A stretch of 64,000 bases of DNA from contig OX457042.1 in NCBI GenBank assembly GCA_949752735.1, positions 30,639,116 to 30,703,115 of the forward strand, given 5' to 3'. The notes below the pieces were generated by a model. That model was not told the DNA's origin, did not search any database, and saw only the letters and a list, made by a program, of their open reading frames with translations. Positions 9,778-20,167 of this stretch are shown piece by piece. Source of the stretch: Lumbricus terrestris. Lineage: Eukaryota; Annelida; Clitellata; Crassiclitellata; Lumbricidae. The position numbers and the translations under genes are program-made. Within the stretch, counting starts at the first letter, position 1. Each line of letters opens with the position of its first letter.

Positions 9778-12770
9778 GGGTCATTCCATGTCATATCAAC
9801 CAGCAAAGTGGCAATTTGCCATCACACCCCTTTAGATTTTTCTGAAAATTTTTGTACTTAAACTACATGCAATATAAGGAATAACAGTGAAAATTTGAGC
9901 AGAATATCTCAAAATTTGACCGAGATATTAATTTTTGAAGTTAATGATCAAAAAACGAACCGCAAGAAAACAGCATGATACACCAAGTTTAGACTGTTAT
10001 ATCTCGACCATGAAACGAACAAGAGGGCTGAAATATTTTTTGTACAATCAGTTTTTTGTGCTCTTTCCAAATATGCAAGAACCTGGATGGAGTTATTTTT
10101 GGTTTTTAATATAAAAATTAGTAAACATAGCACAGATGCCAATTCTCACTCAAGTTGTGGACGTCATGTCAGCAGGCAGGAATGAGCTGTAATAAAACTT
10201 GTACTTGTTTTATATTGAGGCACACTGGTGCTCATCAGACATATAGTCAGTACCTGATTAGTTTCATCATTAGTGTGTTTTCCACCGACGTTTTCCTTGT
10301 CGGGATCGTGAAAATAGGGTCCATAGCTCGTCAAAAAAGTGACAATGTGTATCTTTTGAAATTGATGAAAATTTGCACATATATTGAGGACATGCAGATC
10401 CTTCATTGGTGCAAAATTCAGGATGGTGTTCAGTTCCGTTTCTGGAAAATTATTTTTTGAAGTCGACCAATAATTACTGTGTCGCGAGCAAATGGCATGA
10501 TCCACAACGTTTGGACTGTCATATCTAGACCAGGAAATGAACCAGAGGACTGATATTGTTGTCATGTAATCACTTTCTTATGCTCTTTCCAGGTATGTAA
10601 GAATGTTGGTTGTATTTCATGCGAATTTTAATTTATAAGTTTGCAAATATTGCACAAATGCCAATTTACATTTATTCGGACATGAAAACTGCATGATCCG
10701 CCATGCTTGGACTGTCATATCTAGGCTAGGAAATTAACCAGAGGACTGGTATTGTTGTCATGTAATCAGTTTCTTTTGCTCTTTCCAGGTATGTAAGAAT
10801 GCTGGTTGTATTCCCAGTGATCTTTAGTTTATAAGTTTGTAAATATTGCACAAATGCCAATTTACATTTATTCAGACATGAAAACTGCATGATCCACAAT
10901 GTTTGGACTGTCATATCTAGGCCAGGAAATTAACCAGAGGACTGATATTGTTGTCATGTAATCAGTTTCTTGTGCTCTTTCCACCTAAGTAAGAATGTTA
11001 GTTGTATTCCCAGTGATTTTTAGTTTATAAGTTTGTAAATATTGCACAAATACCAATTTACATTTATTCGGACATGAAAACATGTCTGAGAGGTCAACAC
11101 ATGTCCACACTGCTTGGACTGTCATATCTAGGCCAGGAAATTAAAAGGACTGATATTGTCGCCATGTAATCACTGGTTTCTTGTGCTCTTTACAGGTAGC
11201 TAAGAATTTTGGTTGTATTCCCAGTGATTTCTAATTTGACAATTTTGCGCAAATGCCGACTTGCATTTATTCGGACACATACGATTGTATATTTTATTTT
11301 AAATATACTCAGGCATACTTCTTTCATATGATAATGACTCACAATTTTCCATTTCACACAATGTTAATTATGGTAATAGATGAAAGTAAAAAATTATCTG
11401 GAGGATATCTAGCTATCTAAGTGAGTAATCATCATATGAAAGAGGATATATCTGAGTGAGATATATACAATTATGCACGTCCGAAGAAATATACGGTAAA
11501 TTGGTATTTGTGCAATATTTACAAACTTATAAACTAAAAATCACTGGGAATACAACTAACATTCTTACTTAGGTGGAAAGAGCACAAGAAACTGATTACA
11601 TGACAACAATATCAGTCCTCTGGTTAATTTCCTGGCCTAGATATGACAGTCCAAACATTGTGGATCATGCAGTTTTCATGTCCGAATAAATGTAAATTGG
11701 CATTTGTGTAATATTTACAAACTTATAAACTAAATATCACTGGGAATACAACCAGCATTCTTACATACCTGGAAAGAGCAAAAGAAACTGATTACATGAC
11801 AACAATACCAGTCCTCTGGTTAATTTCCTAGCCTAGATATGACAGTCCAAGCATGGCGGATCATGCAGTTTTCATGTCCGAATAAATGTAAATTGGCATT
11901 TGTGCAATATTTGCAAACTTATAAATTAAAATTCGCATGAAATACAACCAACATTCTTACATACCTGGAAAGAGAATAAGAAAGTGATTACATGACAACA
12001 ATATCAGTCCTCTGGTTCATTTCCTGGTCTAGATATGACAGTCCAAACGTTGTGGATCATGCCATTTGCTCGCGACACAGTAATTATTGGTCGACTTCAA
12101 AAAATAATTTTCCAGAAACGGAACTGAACACCATCCTGAATTTTGCACCAATGAAGGATCTGCATGTCCTCAATATATGTGCAAATTTTCATCAATTTCA
12201 AAAGATACACATTGTCACTTTTTTGACGAGCTATGGACCCTATTTTCACGATCCCGACAAGGAAAACGTCGGTGGAAAACACACTAATGATGAAACTAAT
12301 CAGGTACTGACTATATGTCTGATGAGCACCAATGTGCCTCAATATAAAACAAGTACAAGTTTTATTACAGCTCATTCCTGCCTGCTGACATGATGTCCAC
12401 AACTTGAGTGAGAATTGGCATCTGTGCTATGTTTACTAATTTTTATATTAAAAACCAAAAATAACTCCATCCAGGTTCTTGCATATTTGGAAAGAGCACA
12501 AAAAACTGATTGTACAAAAAATATTTCAGCCCTCTTGCTCGTTTCATGGTCGAGATATAACAGTCTAAACCTGGTGTATCATGCCGTTTTCTCGCGGTTC
12601 GTTTTTTGATCATTAACTTCAAAAATTAATATCTCGGTCAAATTTTGAGATATTCTGCTCAAATTTTCACTGTTATTCCTTATATTGCATGTAGTTTATG
12701 CACAAAAATTTTCAGAAAAATCTGAAGGGGTGTGATGTACACCCCTGGTTGATTTGACGTGGAACGACCC
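9778..12770. mobile_element. Foldback-type inverted-repeat element, arms about 1.3 kb
   Basis: Left arm about 9778-11079 and right arm about 11477-12770 are near-identical reverse complements, separated by a spacer of about 400 bp. The ends are GGGTCATTCC and GGAACGACCC (inverted), with TATA on both outer sides, so the target was TA or TATA. Each arm holds direct sub-repeats of about 190 bp built on CTGTCATATCTAG, CCAGAGGACTG and TTGCACAAATGCCAATTTACA. The left side of the spacer holds an extra diverged unit (11080-11280). The mirrored 133-codon frames in the two arms are the same sequence read twice. No transposase is visible; superfamily not assigned. Confidence 0.88.
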
Positions 12771-12789
12771 TATAGTAATCATGATGAGA

Positions 12790-13950
12790 GTAACATAACA
12801 GATGTCAAACTTCAAAGGCTTTCTGCAGTACTAAAGCTGAACTCGCAGTGTTTTTTAATCGCCTTTCGTATACTGTAATGGTGGCACGTCGACTTTCTTT
12901 AAATGTCCTATGAACTAGTGCACATAATACTTTGAACAGTAAATCAGATGGTCAGTCATGTGCTGCAACATTGCATCACCAGGTCCATCAGTTGCCATAT
13001 AATCGGATCATTCAAAATGGAAAATTCTCTTCTACGTCTCAAAATTCTGTGACAAAATATACTGATCCTTTCAACACAAACTCTGTTTAATGTTGCACTT
13101 CACATGGTTCTGAAATGTCATATTATAAGACGGGTCAAGTGAATGCAGCCTGCCGGTACTCTCAATAATAATGCAGTGTATTCAGATCTAAAGCACAGGA
13201 ACAAGACTAAGTGAAAATACGAAGGTCCGTATGAGACACCTAGTGGATTCCCCCCCCAAGCAACATGGGCATCATTTGCAACTGTTCTCTTCAAGTCTAC
13301 ATCAGTTTGACTGGCAAGAAATGCTTTTACCAGGTACATATACTCAAAGAATGATAAAAGAATACCTAGATATAAATACCAATACATTTACTTTCAACGC
13401 ATGACTGGGTTAAAAGAGTGTTTGGAATTTGCCTAGCTAGTCTACCACCGTAGTTGCAATTCTACATCATCATCCTGTCAAATGTCAACATATGTATTTA
13501 ATCATAAAACCCTTGAAAAGTGCAGGCCACAATCCTTGAAACCTACATGCCAATGTGCAACAGTGCATACGCATTTGTATAGCACACAGAGCTTGTCACA
13601 AGACTGCTTAATACAAAAACATTTAATGGTGTGCTCTAAGAAATGGTGTTAATATTTATATTATTTACTCTGTCATTGCTTTTGCATATAATCTTAAAGG
13701 CAATCTGAACAGCAGTTTCACTATCACAGTATCACACACAGTCAATATACCCAGATGTCTGTGTATGTCTTATACAGCAGGCTTCTGTACAAAACCATTG
13801 TTGCCATAGAATTGTGATACTTCAATTCTCCAATATCAGATTTCTCTGAGGCAACCATCAATTGATACTTTTTTCATTATGCTATGGCGCTATAGAAGTC
13901 CTCGTATTTACATCAAACTTCGTACAGTTCAGTGACTAGACTTCGTCAAT
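12790..13950. other. Region downstream of the receptor gene
   Basis: Probably contains the 3' UTR of the minus-strand receptor gene, whose stop codon is at 13955-13957. I cannot place a polyadenylation site with confidence. Nothing else was recognised. Confidence 0.4.
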
Positions 13951-13954
13951 GGAC

Positions 13955-14010
13955 TCAGCTCGGCAGAAGTTGCGTGGCCGTATGATCTGCATCCTCTTCG
14001 GGATATCCAC
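13955..14010 (-). CDS. Receptor exon 4 (C-terminus)
   Basis: Acceptor CTCTTTCAG. In the frame set by exon 3 it reads GGYPEEDADHTATQLLPS and stops at TGA 13957-13955. If exon 3 were to end in another phase, the alternative reading VDIPKRMQIIRPRN...SIDEV would end at TAG about 20 bases further on. The first reading is preferred because it uses the GT donor after ATGG. Confidence 0.7.
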
Positions 14011-17000
14011 CTGAAAGAGAAAGTTACGGCAAACTCCAACTTAGAATTGACAACAGATTAAAACAGCAATAATAATAATAATAATATGCCATTCTAGACA
14101 TGATTTTATTGTATCCAAACATTATTTTAAGAACCAGATAGATCATAGCTACCCCGGTGCCAGTGCTTAAAGTGTAGAAAAAGAAGTGCCTGAACGCTCC
14201 TTACCTTTCCCTGCTGTGCGGGCCAAATAAGAGGCAGGATGTTGTTCAGAGTTTAAAACAAGTGCCTGGATGCCGTCCAGGCGCACTTTAAGCCCTGCTC
14301 AGTACAATAATAAAAGCTAAAAAAAATCTAATACGATCCCATAGCTGTTCCTAGTGTAATTGTTCGGTTTCTGAGGGTTATACCTCAAATAAGAAGTTAC
14401 AATACTATTAATAAGATGTAATAATAATAATAAATATAATAGCTATAATTTCTTTCTTGACCTTGCAGCAATTTTTGTTACTGAAAATTATATGTGCACC
14501 AGTTTACAAAATTATTACCACTGTTATCAATATTGCTCTCATCGATGTTATAAAGTTCCCCTACCAAATCAACTGAAAAAGACAGTTCTGTAGTGTACAA
14601 AAATGTCTGTAACAAATCTTACCGAGCTCTCTGCACAGAGATTCCAGTGAATAAATTACATTACAACTAAGTTTTCATCCAAACACAAAAAGTCAACTGA
14701 TGTCGATACCCATTCTGATTTCTTTTTGAGCGGATTCTGGTTCTCCGGTTGAGCATAGTGATAGAGGTTGGTTCATGGGTTGCATCTCGATGCCCACAAT
14801 TGGATCGACGTTGCTCATTGCACGTTGACCACGCCTCCGCTTCACCCAAACTAAATAACATTTCAGATACAAGTGCCATAGTTAATAGTTATTCACGTCT
14901 AGGTTAGGTGACACGATAGTTAATTGCTACAGTGCAAACAATCACATTCATGGAAGAGTGGGGTCTGTAACCTGTATTTGTTCCTGGAAGGCAACTCCTG
15001 GTTAGATAAATTATAGTTACAATGTGGTCTAAAAAATGTGGCCGTTCAATGGCTCTCTTTTACAGGACTCGTTACTCGTGAAAATTTTGTGTACGTCCAT
15101 TTCACTCTCAACCATAGATGTCTCACCACTTCAAATTCCGTTTCTAATACTAAAGTTTATGTTTTGAATCTCCGCATGCAGTTTTTTTACTTTTAAAACA
15201 TACATACTCGTCAATCTGTCTTCATAAATGTAATTAATTTAATGTTTTTCTTATGCAAACAAGATGAAAAATTTTCCGGAACCCCAATTCATTATTGTCA
15301 AAAAACTAGAGACCCAACTTAATGCATTAAGTTTCCAGTCCTATATGTAAACGGTCCTTTATGGCTGTTATGGAAAGAAATATCCGTACTTATAAAGCAG
15401 TTGTTTATTCACCATGGTGTTGGATAGTGTAGTGGTCAACATGCTGGACTGTCAACTGAGAGTTCAGAGGTTCAAATCACTGCCCGGCAGAAATTTGGTT
15501 AAAAGAATTCTGTTCCACCTGTGCCCCTAGCCAACTCGGCTATAATAAGTTCGATGATCATACACCGTCAGTGGGAAGACAAGACTGCAAGGGAGAGGAC
15601 TGGACATCTCATATGCCAAGGCTAAGAAAATGAAGTCACTAAGGCATCATACCCATGGCTCCCTCAGGGACAGCTTTCCTCTTCTTCTTCATTCACCATA
15701 GCATACCTCATATTCGATCTTTTTCTCTGCCAATTTATTGTGCCACCACCTGCGAATGCGCTAAGCCATCTTCCGTCAACAAGTCCTAGTTTGACCCACG
15801 GATATGCCAACCACACAAAACATCTATCAAACACGACATAAATTTTTGGGCTGTTCTCACCTTTTCGCCCACGCTATATGTATATACACTTTGCAGGTCA
15901 TTTCTTTTTCTTTTCACTACATAAGAGCGGCTGTACTCGAGCACATGTGGTAGTTGCCAATATACTGATGCTAAAGTCTATGAGCTGTGAGGAGTAGAGA
16001 CATGCACAGGAAGGACTAAGGTAAGGTTAGGTTAGGTCTATGAGCTGTAGTCCAAATCATTTTCGTTAGTTTCAAGGGTTAAGTTAGTTCAATTGGATTT
16101 CATCTTTTAATATAAAGCTCAAAGTTTGTCCTTCTGTGTGTGTGACAATGAATTTTGCCCGGAGGCCTACTCGGAAATTACAGCGATTCGTTTAAAAAAA
16201 AATTTGCAATCGATTTTTACCCACATTTGGAGTTAAACGCCACTATTTTCGGCTGCCAATTCACTTTATAAGTACCGAGATGTCAACATTTAAACTTGCA
16301 CGTGGTAAGCGATTCAAAATCCATTCACGTTGATCGCCTCCATTGCCTACCAGAGAACTACAGCCAATGGTATGACGGTTTGAGGTCACGTGATATTTAC
16401 TCGATATCGAAAATATTTGCGAGGATTATTCTCGGCTTTTTTCTTCTGATCCACACGAGAAAATCATAAAGATCGCGATCCAAAAATCTTTCCATATTTT
16501 AAATTTCGCTGTTATAAAAACGATATATTAGACACGGCATAATTATGTTCACTAAACTCATGACGTCATTATTTTGAGCTCAAATCTTAACGTCACATCT
16601 CGCCAAACCGCGTAGCAAAAATGTTGTGGACGTAAATAATGCGAATATAACTGCAAATAATCGGAATAAAAAAGCGTAGATTTAAAAAACTTCCTTTATC
16701 TAAGTGGCAAAGAACAATTTCTGAAAAAAGCACGTTGCGCTGAATGGTAGTATCTTTTCAGAAAAAGTCGTTTTTCTCGGTTACGTGTCGAGTGGACTTA
16801 ACGGGTTTTGCTCTTCGATTATCGACCAGACCTGTACACCCAGCGGAGAGGTTCGTTACTTCTCCTTAACGCGGGGGTCGATGGAAGGCGGGGTCAGAAT
16901 GGTGAAGTCGGAACGGGGTCAGGCGTGGCTGTGGACAAAAACTTATATTTCCCGGGCAACGCCGGGTAATTCAGCTAGTTGTTTTATATAAGTGACTAGC

Positions 17001-19252
17001 TGAACTACCCGGCGTTGCCCAGGAAATTTCGATTTTTAGTTCCCAGCCACGCCTGACCACACTCCAACGCCGCCCTTCTCACCTCGCCTCACATCAGCCT
17101 CAATCCAGTCCCACTCTGGTCGCCATTCTCACCTCGCCTTCTTCCATCAGGCCCAACCCGGTCCAACCACTTTGAATGCCCAGCGTTGCCCGTGACATTT
17201 AGGTTTTCGGTCCAACCCAGCTTACACCCGTTTACGCTATATATTCAGAATTTTTGCGAAACCGCGTGTCAAAAGATATGCCCTCGGCGAAAAATGAGGT
17301 TAAAAATCTATTGGTTCGTTGAAAACCGATCGGCGAAAATTATTGCGTCTTAAATAGGCTAGTGATACATACGATACGGTATAGATATTAATTAACGGCA
17401 TAACGCGCTATAATTTTAAAATAGGCCATGACGTCATTAATGTACTGGTCTCAATCATCAATATATCATCGATGGTTTCAATAACTTTTGAAAATATGGT
17501 TGCAAATGGCGTCTTTATATATAGATATTAGTCCCAGCTTAAACACAGCGTCAGGATTGGGTAGAAAATGAAAATTTTCAATCTCGGAAAGAGGTAAGAT
17601 TTTTGGATCGCGAAGCCCGATAGTGTCGTCCAGGGGTGCTAAAAAGTATTTTTGTAAATATTGAGAAAAATCGGTCGGGTGGATAAGAAGAAAATTGGTT
17701 CATTATATTGTTACGACTTGTATTTTATAGGTTTAGATTATTAAAAGAGTTAGATAAAATAAACTTACTGCCGATGCAAATTATTACTACGACAGCGATG
17801 ATTGGGACGAGAGTGGCGAACAGAACGTTGATGGTGAAGGAAGATGAAGTCACGTCATTTGGTCCATTCACTTCGCCAGTGCTTGGCATCTCTGTAACAA
17901 TAAATAAAAACACTACAAAGCTATATTTATATGTATTTTGTGAGCATTTAACTGATTTCCAAGTTCCATAGATCCTCATCTTGGATAATCAATTAATTAA
18001 TTAATTAGTATCTTCTGTTGTGGTCTTGTCTAGTGAACCAGGCATCAGCTAATGGTGCACATTGAGCGCCTCTGAGTAGACTCCTTGAAGGGGCGCTATA
18101 TAAATTACATAGATAGATTCACCTAGCTGTAATCAGGTCAAAATCCAATTACAGACAATGGCAATCTTGAGCAAAAAGGTGCCACAGTACAAGTTTATAA
18201 TTACATTACCTAATTAAATGACAGTAAGATTAGATCTGGTGTGATTAGGATACTTAAATTTAATGCTAGAATCCATCTACAATACAAAGCCAAATAAATA
18301 AAATGAGTCCTAAATAAGACCAGATTTAGACTTTGAAGGTTTGAGATGTAAAATTACAGAGTAAATATCATGACACGGTTATTGTGATGTACGTAGAATA
18401 TCACAACAAAAGTAATTAACGCTAAATACAACTTTATTACATTAATCCAATTAGACAAATTAAAAATAATTTTACCTAATCTGACTTAACACAACTACAT
18501 ACAGTAGATTAGCCAGTAGCTTAGTTATATGAGTACTCAAACAGACCCAAAGTTATCATTCAAAGAGCTGTGACTCATTCTAGCATGCCTGGACTACTGC
18601 AACTCTCTTTGCAGGTCATCTGAAATTCTGGATATATAATAGCTTCGGTCCATCCTCCACTGCACAGCAAGAAATTGTTGCTAACCTGCCAGCAATGTCG
18701 ATTATTTCAAACCAAAACAAGCTTCACAGGTTCCGGTCAAAGAACAGAATTACCTTCAACATCATTCTCATGGGAAGAGCATCAGTAGTTTTGTAGCACT
18801 TGACCACAGATCTGAGAGATCTGCAGTTTTTATTCCACTTAACCTTGCTGATGCAACATTCAGAGGTCCATGGAGGCCTGCTGGCACCTCACTTCTGTAT
18901 GACAACGGGGTCATTGGTTCCTGGAACAGTCTACCAATGAACTTACGAACTCTTTCATCAGACGGTTCAAGAAACGTGTCAAGCTGTTTTAAGATGAGAT
19001 GCACCTTCTTAGATTAGTTAGATTTCAATGTTAAGTGACCTTGTGAGGTTCTTGAAAGGCACGTTACAAATAACCTACCTACATACAATTTTCATGATTC
19101 TATTTAAAGTCATGAAATAACTTACGTGGACAGTGACTCCCACAGTATTTATCCGGAACTTTATTTGGTGGACAGACATCAATGCAACTGATGCACTGGC
19201 TTCTGACAGGATCAAAGAATTGGCCAGGTGCGAAACACTGCATGACAGGCAT
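13955..19252 (-). CDS. BCMA/TACI-like single-domain TNF receptor (four exons, 148 aa)
   Basis: Exons 19252-19126, 17891-17769, 14850-14710 and 14010-13955 join in one frame through GTAAGT, GTAAGT and GTATCG donors; all three introns are phase 1. The predicted 148-residue protein has a six-cysteine ectodomain (residues 6-41) spaced C-x13-C-x2-C-x3-C-x9-C-x3-C. Human BCMA is C-x12-C-x2-C-x3-C-x8-C-x3-C, and the FFDPVRSQC stretch parallels YFDSLLHAC, the ligand loop of BCMA. A hydrophobic span follows at residues about 62-85 (VLFATLVPIIAVVVIICIG), then WVKRRR as stop-transfer. The cytoplasmic tail of about 60 residues has no death domain and ends PEEDADHTATQLLPS. There is no signal peptide: an in-frame TGA at 19258-19256 lies six bases upstream of the first ATG, as expected for a leaderless receptor like BCMA, unless an unseen upstream exon splices to the CAG before the first Cys codon. 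Likely role by family: binding a TNF-type ligand and recruiting TRAFs. Introns are loaded with LINE and SINE debris. Confidence 0.8.
14161..14297 (+). mobile_element. Small hAT-type MITE, family G (copy 2)
   Basis: A 137-bp relative of 8901-9047 (CAGTGCTTAAAGTGT at the left, GCACTTTAAGCCCTG at the right), in intron 3 of the receptor gene. The flanks do not match, so the target duplication has decayed. Confidence 0.8.
14710..14850 (-). CDS. Receptor exon 3 (juxtamembrane and cytoplasmic)
   Basis: Acceptor TTATTTAG, donor G|GTATCG; 141 bases. It starts with the last membrane residue, then WVKRRRGQRAMSNVDPIVGI and a tail rich in Gln, Pro and Glu (EMQPMNQPLSLCSTGEPES). The basic cluster right after the hydrophobic span fixes the topology with the tail in the cytosol. 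Confidence 0.75.
15414..15690 (+). repeat. tRNA-derived SINE
   Basis: The head carries an A-box-like TAGTGTAGTGGTCAACATGC and a B-box-like GAGGTTCAAATCAC about 45 bases on, followed by an unrelated body and a TTCTTCTTCTTC-like tail. It lies in intron 2 of the receptor gene. Confidence 0.75.
16020..17560. repeat. Head-to-head copies of a dispersed repeat ending ACTAGCTGAA..ACCCGGCGTTGCCC
   Basis: Copy one ends near 16980 with CCCGGGCAACGCCGGGTAAT followed by TCAGCTAGT. Copy two starts in the opposite sense at 16996 with ACTAGCTGAACTACCCGGCG. Copy one begins near 16110 with AAAGTTTGTCCTTCTGTGTG. A short relic of the same end lies at 430-465 (ACTAGCTGTGGTACCCAGC). I recognise this as a very common dispersed repeat end of invertebrate genomes but cannot assign its class. 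Confidence 0.65.
17769..17891 (-). CDS. Receptor exon 2 (stalk and transmembrane segment)
   Basis: Acceptor TTGTTACAG, donor GGCA|GTAAGT; 123 bases, phase 1 at both ends. It encodes a short polar stalk (MPSTGEVNGPNDVTSSS) and the membrane span, so the ectodomain and membrane modules are on separate exons. Confidence 0.78.
17992..18125 (+). repeat. LINE/SINE 3'-tail fragment
   Basis: GAGCGCCTCTGAGTAGACTC, then CTTGAAGGGGCGCTATATAA and an ATAGATAG-type tail. The same tail closes the LINEs at 53465 and 62642 and the SINE at 56209. Confidence 0.65.
18560..19010 (+). mobile_element. Degenerate CR1-like LINE, C-terminal part
   Basis: On the plus strand, LDYCNSL at about 18587 and, after frame changes, WNSLPMNLRTLSSD near 18935-18965 are the usual landmarks of the C-terminal end of CR1-like reverse transcriptases. 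Frames are broken. It sits in intron 1 of the receptor gene, in the opposite orientation. Confidence 0.65.
19126..19252 (-). CDS. Receptor exon 1 (six-cysteine ligand-binding domain)
   Basis: It starts at ATG 19252-19250, with a second in-frame ATG at 19243, and ends at donor CCAC|GTAAGT. All six cysteines of a BCMA/TACI-type domain are here in 37 residues (CFAPGQFFDPVRSQC, ISCIDVC, KYCGSHC). A possible acceptor CTTCAG at 19270-19265 suggests a non-coding upstream exon. Confidence 0.78.
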
Positions 19253-19975
19253 CACTCAACCGGCCTGAAGATCACAACAATTAAAAAAACAATATATTTA
19301 GCACTTCAGTAGGCCGACAGGCAACGAAAATTTTAGTTCAAAACAAGAATTTAGTTTGAGACAATGAATAATCAAATTCGCCATATGAAAAAATCAGAAC
19401 ACTATATTGCCACTTAATAATTGCAATCAAATTCATTCAAGTGTCAATTATGCATTTCAAAATTCAATTCACCTCAAGAGTCACTTTAGGTAAAACTGTA
19501 GTTTAGGTCGGTAAATTAATTCTATGAAGTTTAGGTCGGTAATCATTCACCATCTTTTAAATGCCGTTCATCATGTTAGTAAATGCTCAGCAGTCTACCA
19601 ATGTCCATGATAACCGTCTTAAATCCTGATTTCATTTAGCAAAGTTTTCATTAATACAATTTCTATTTAAGTAAAATCTACGTTTATCAATCCAACTTAT
19701 ATTTTCATAAAACATTATTTTCATCAACCCAGCTTCTATTTTTTAAGCGAACATTTAGTTTCATCAATCCAGCTTCTGTCTACGGAAACAATTATTTTGT
19801 TTTCATCTAAGTACTTCCGAAAGGTTTACTCCGCTTCATGATTATATGAGAACGTCATTTTTCTATACATATTAAAGCGAATTGTGAAAAGTACTTTTAT
19901 GTTGAAGAACTTCGGGCGAAACTATAGTAAAGATTCGGTTCCAAGGACCAGCAAGCTCTTACGCTCAAGAACCTA

Positions 19976-20092
19976 GCCGCACATTCGGTTCCGTTATGCG
20001 GCCGCACATTCGATTCCGTTATGCGGCCGCACATTCGGTTCCGTTATGCGGCCGCACATTCGGTTCCGTTATGCGATTCCGTTATGTTCAGG
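19976..20092 (+). repeat. 26-bp tandem repeat, about five units
   Basis: Units of CCGCACATTCGGTTCCGTTATGCGG, the last truncated. It contains the NotI-like GCGGCCGC at each unit junction. It directly precedes the 83-bp satellite. Confidence 0.9.
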
Positions 20093-20167
20093 GTTGCCAT
20101 GTACTTTCCGAAATTCCCGCCCAAAGGCTTCCAAAACCGGCCTAAGAGTAACCCAATGTAATTCATA

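Noticed and set aside
14667..14879. 70-codon minus frame MALVSEMLFSLGEAEAW as a gene
   Set aside because: It is a shadow frame over receptor exon 3; the spliced frame gives the juxtamembrane sequence.
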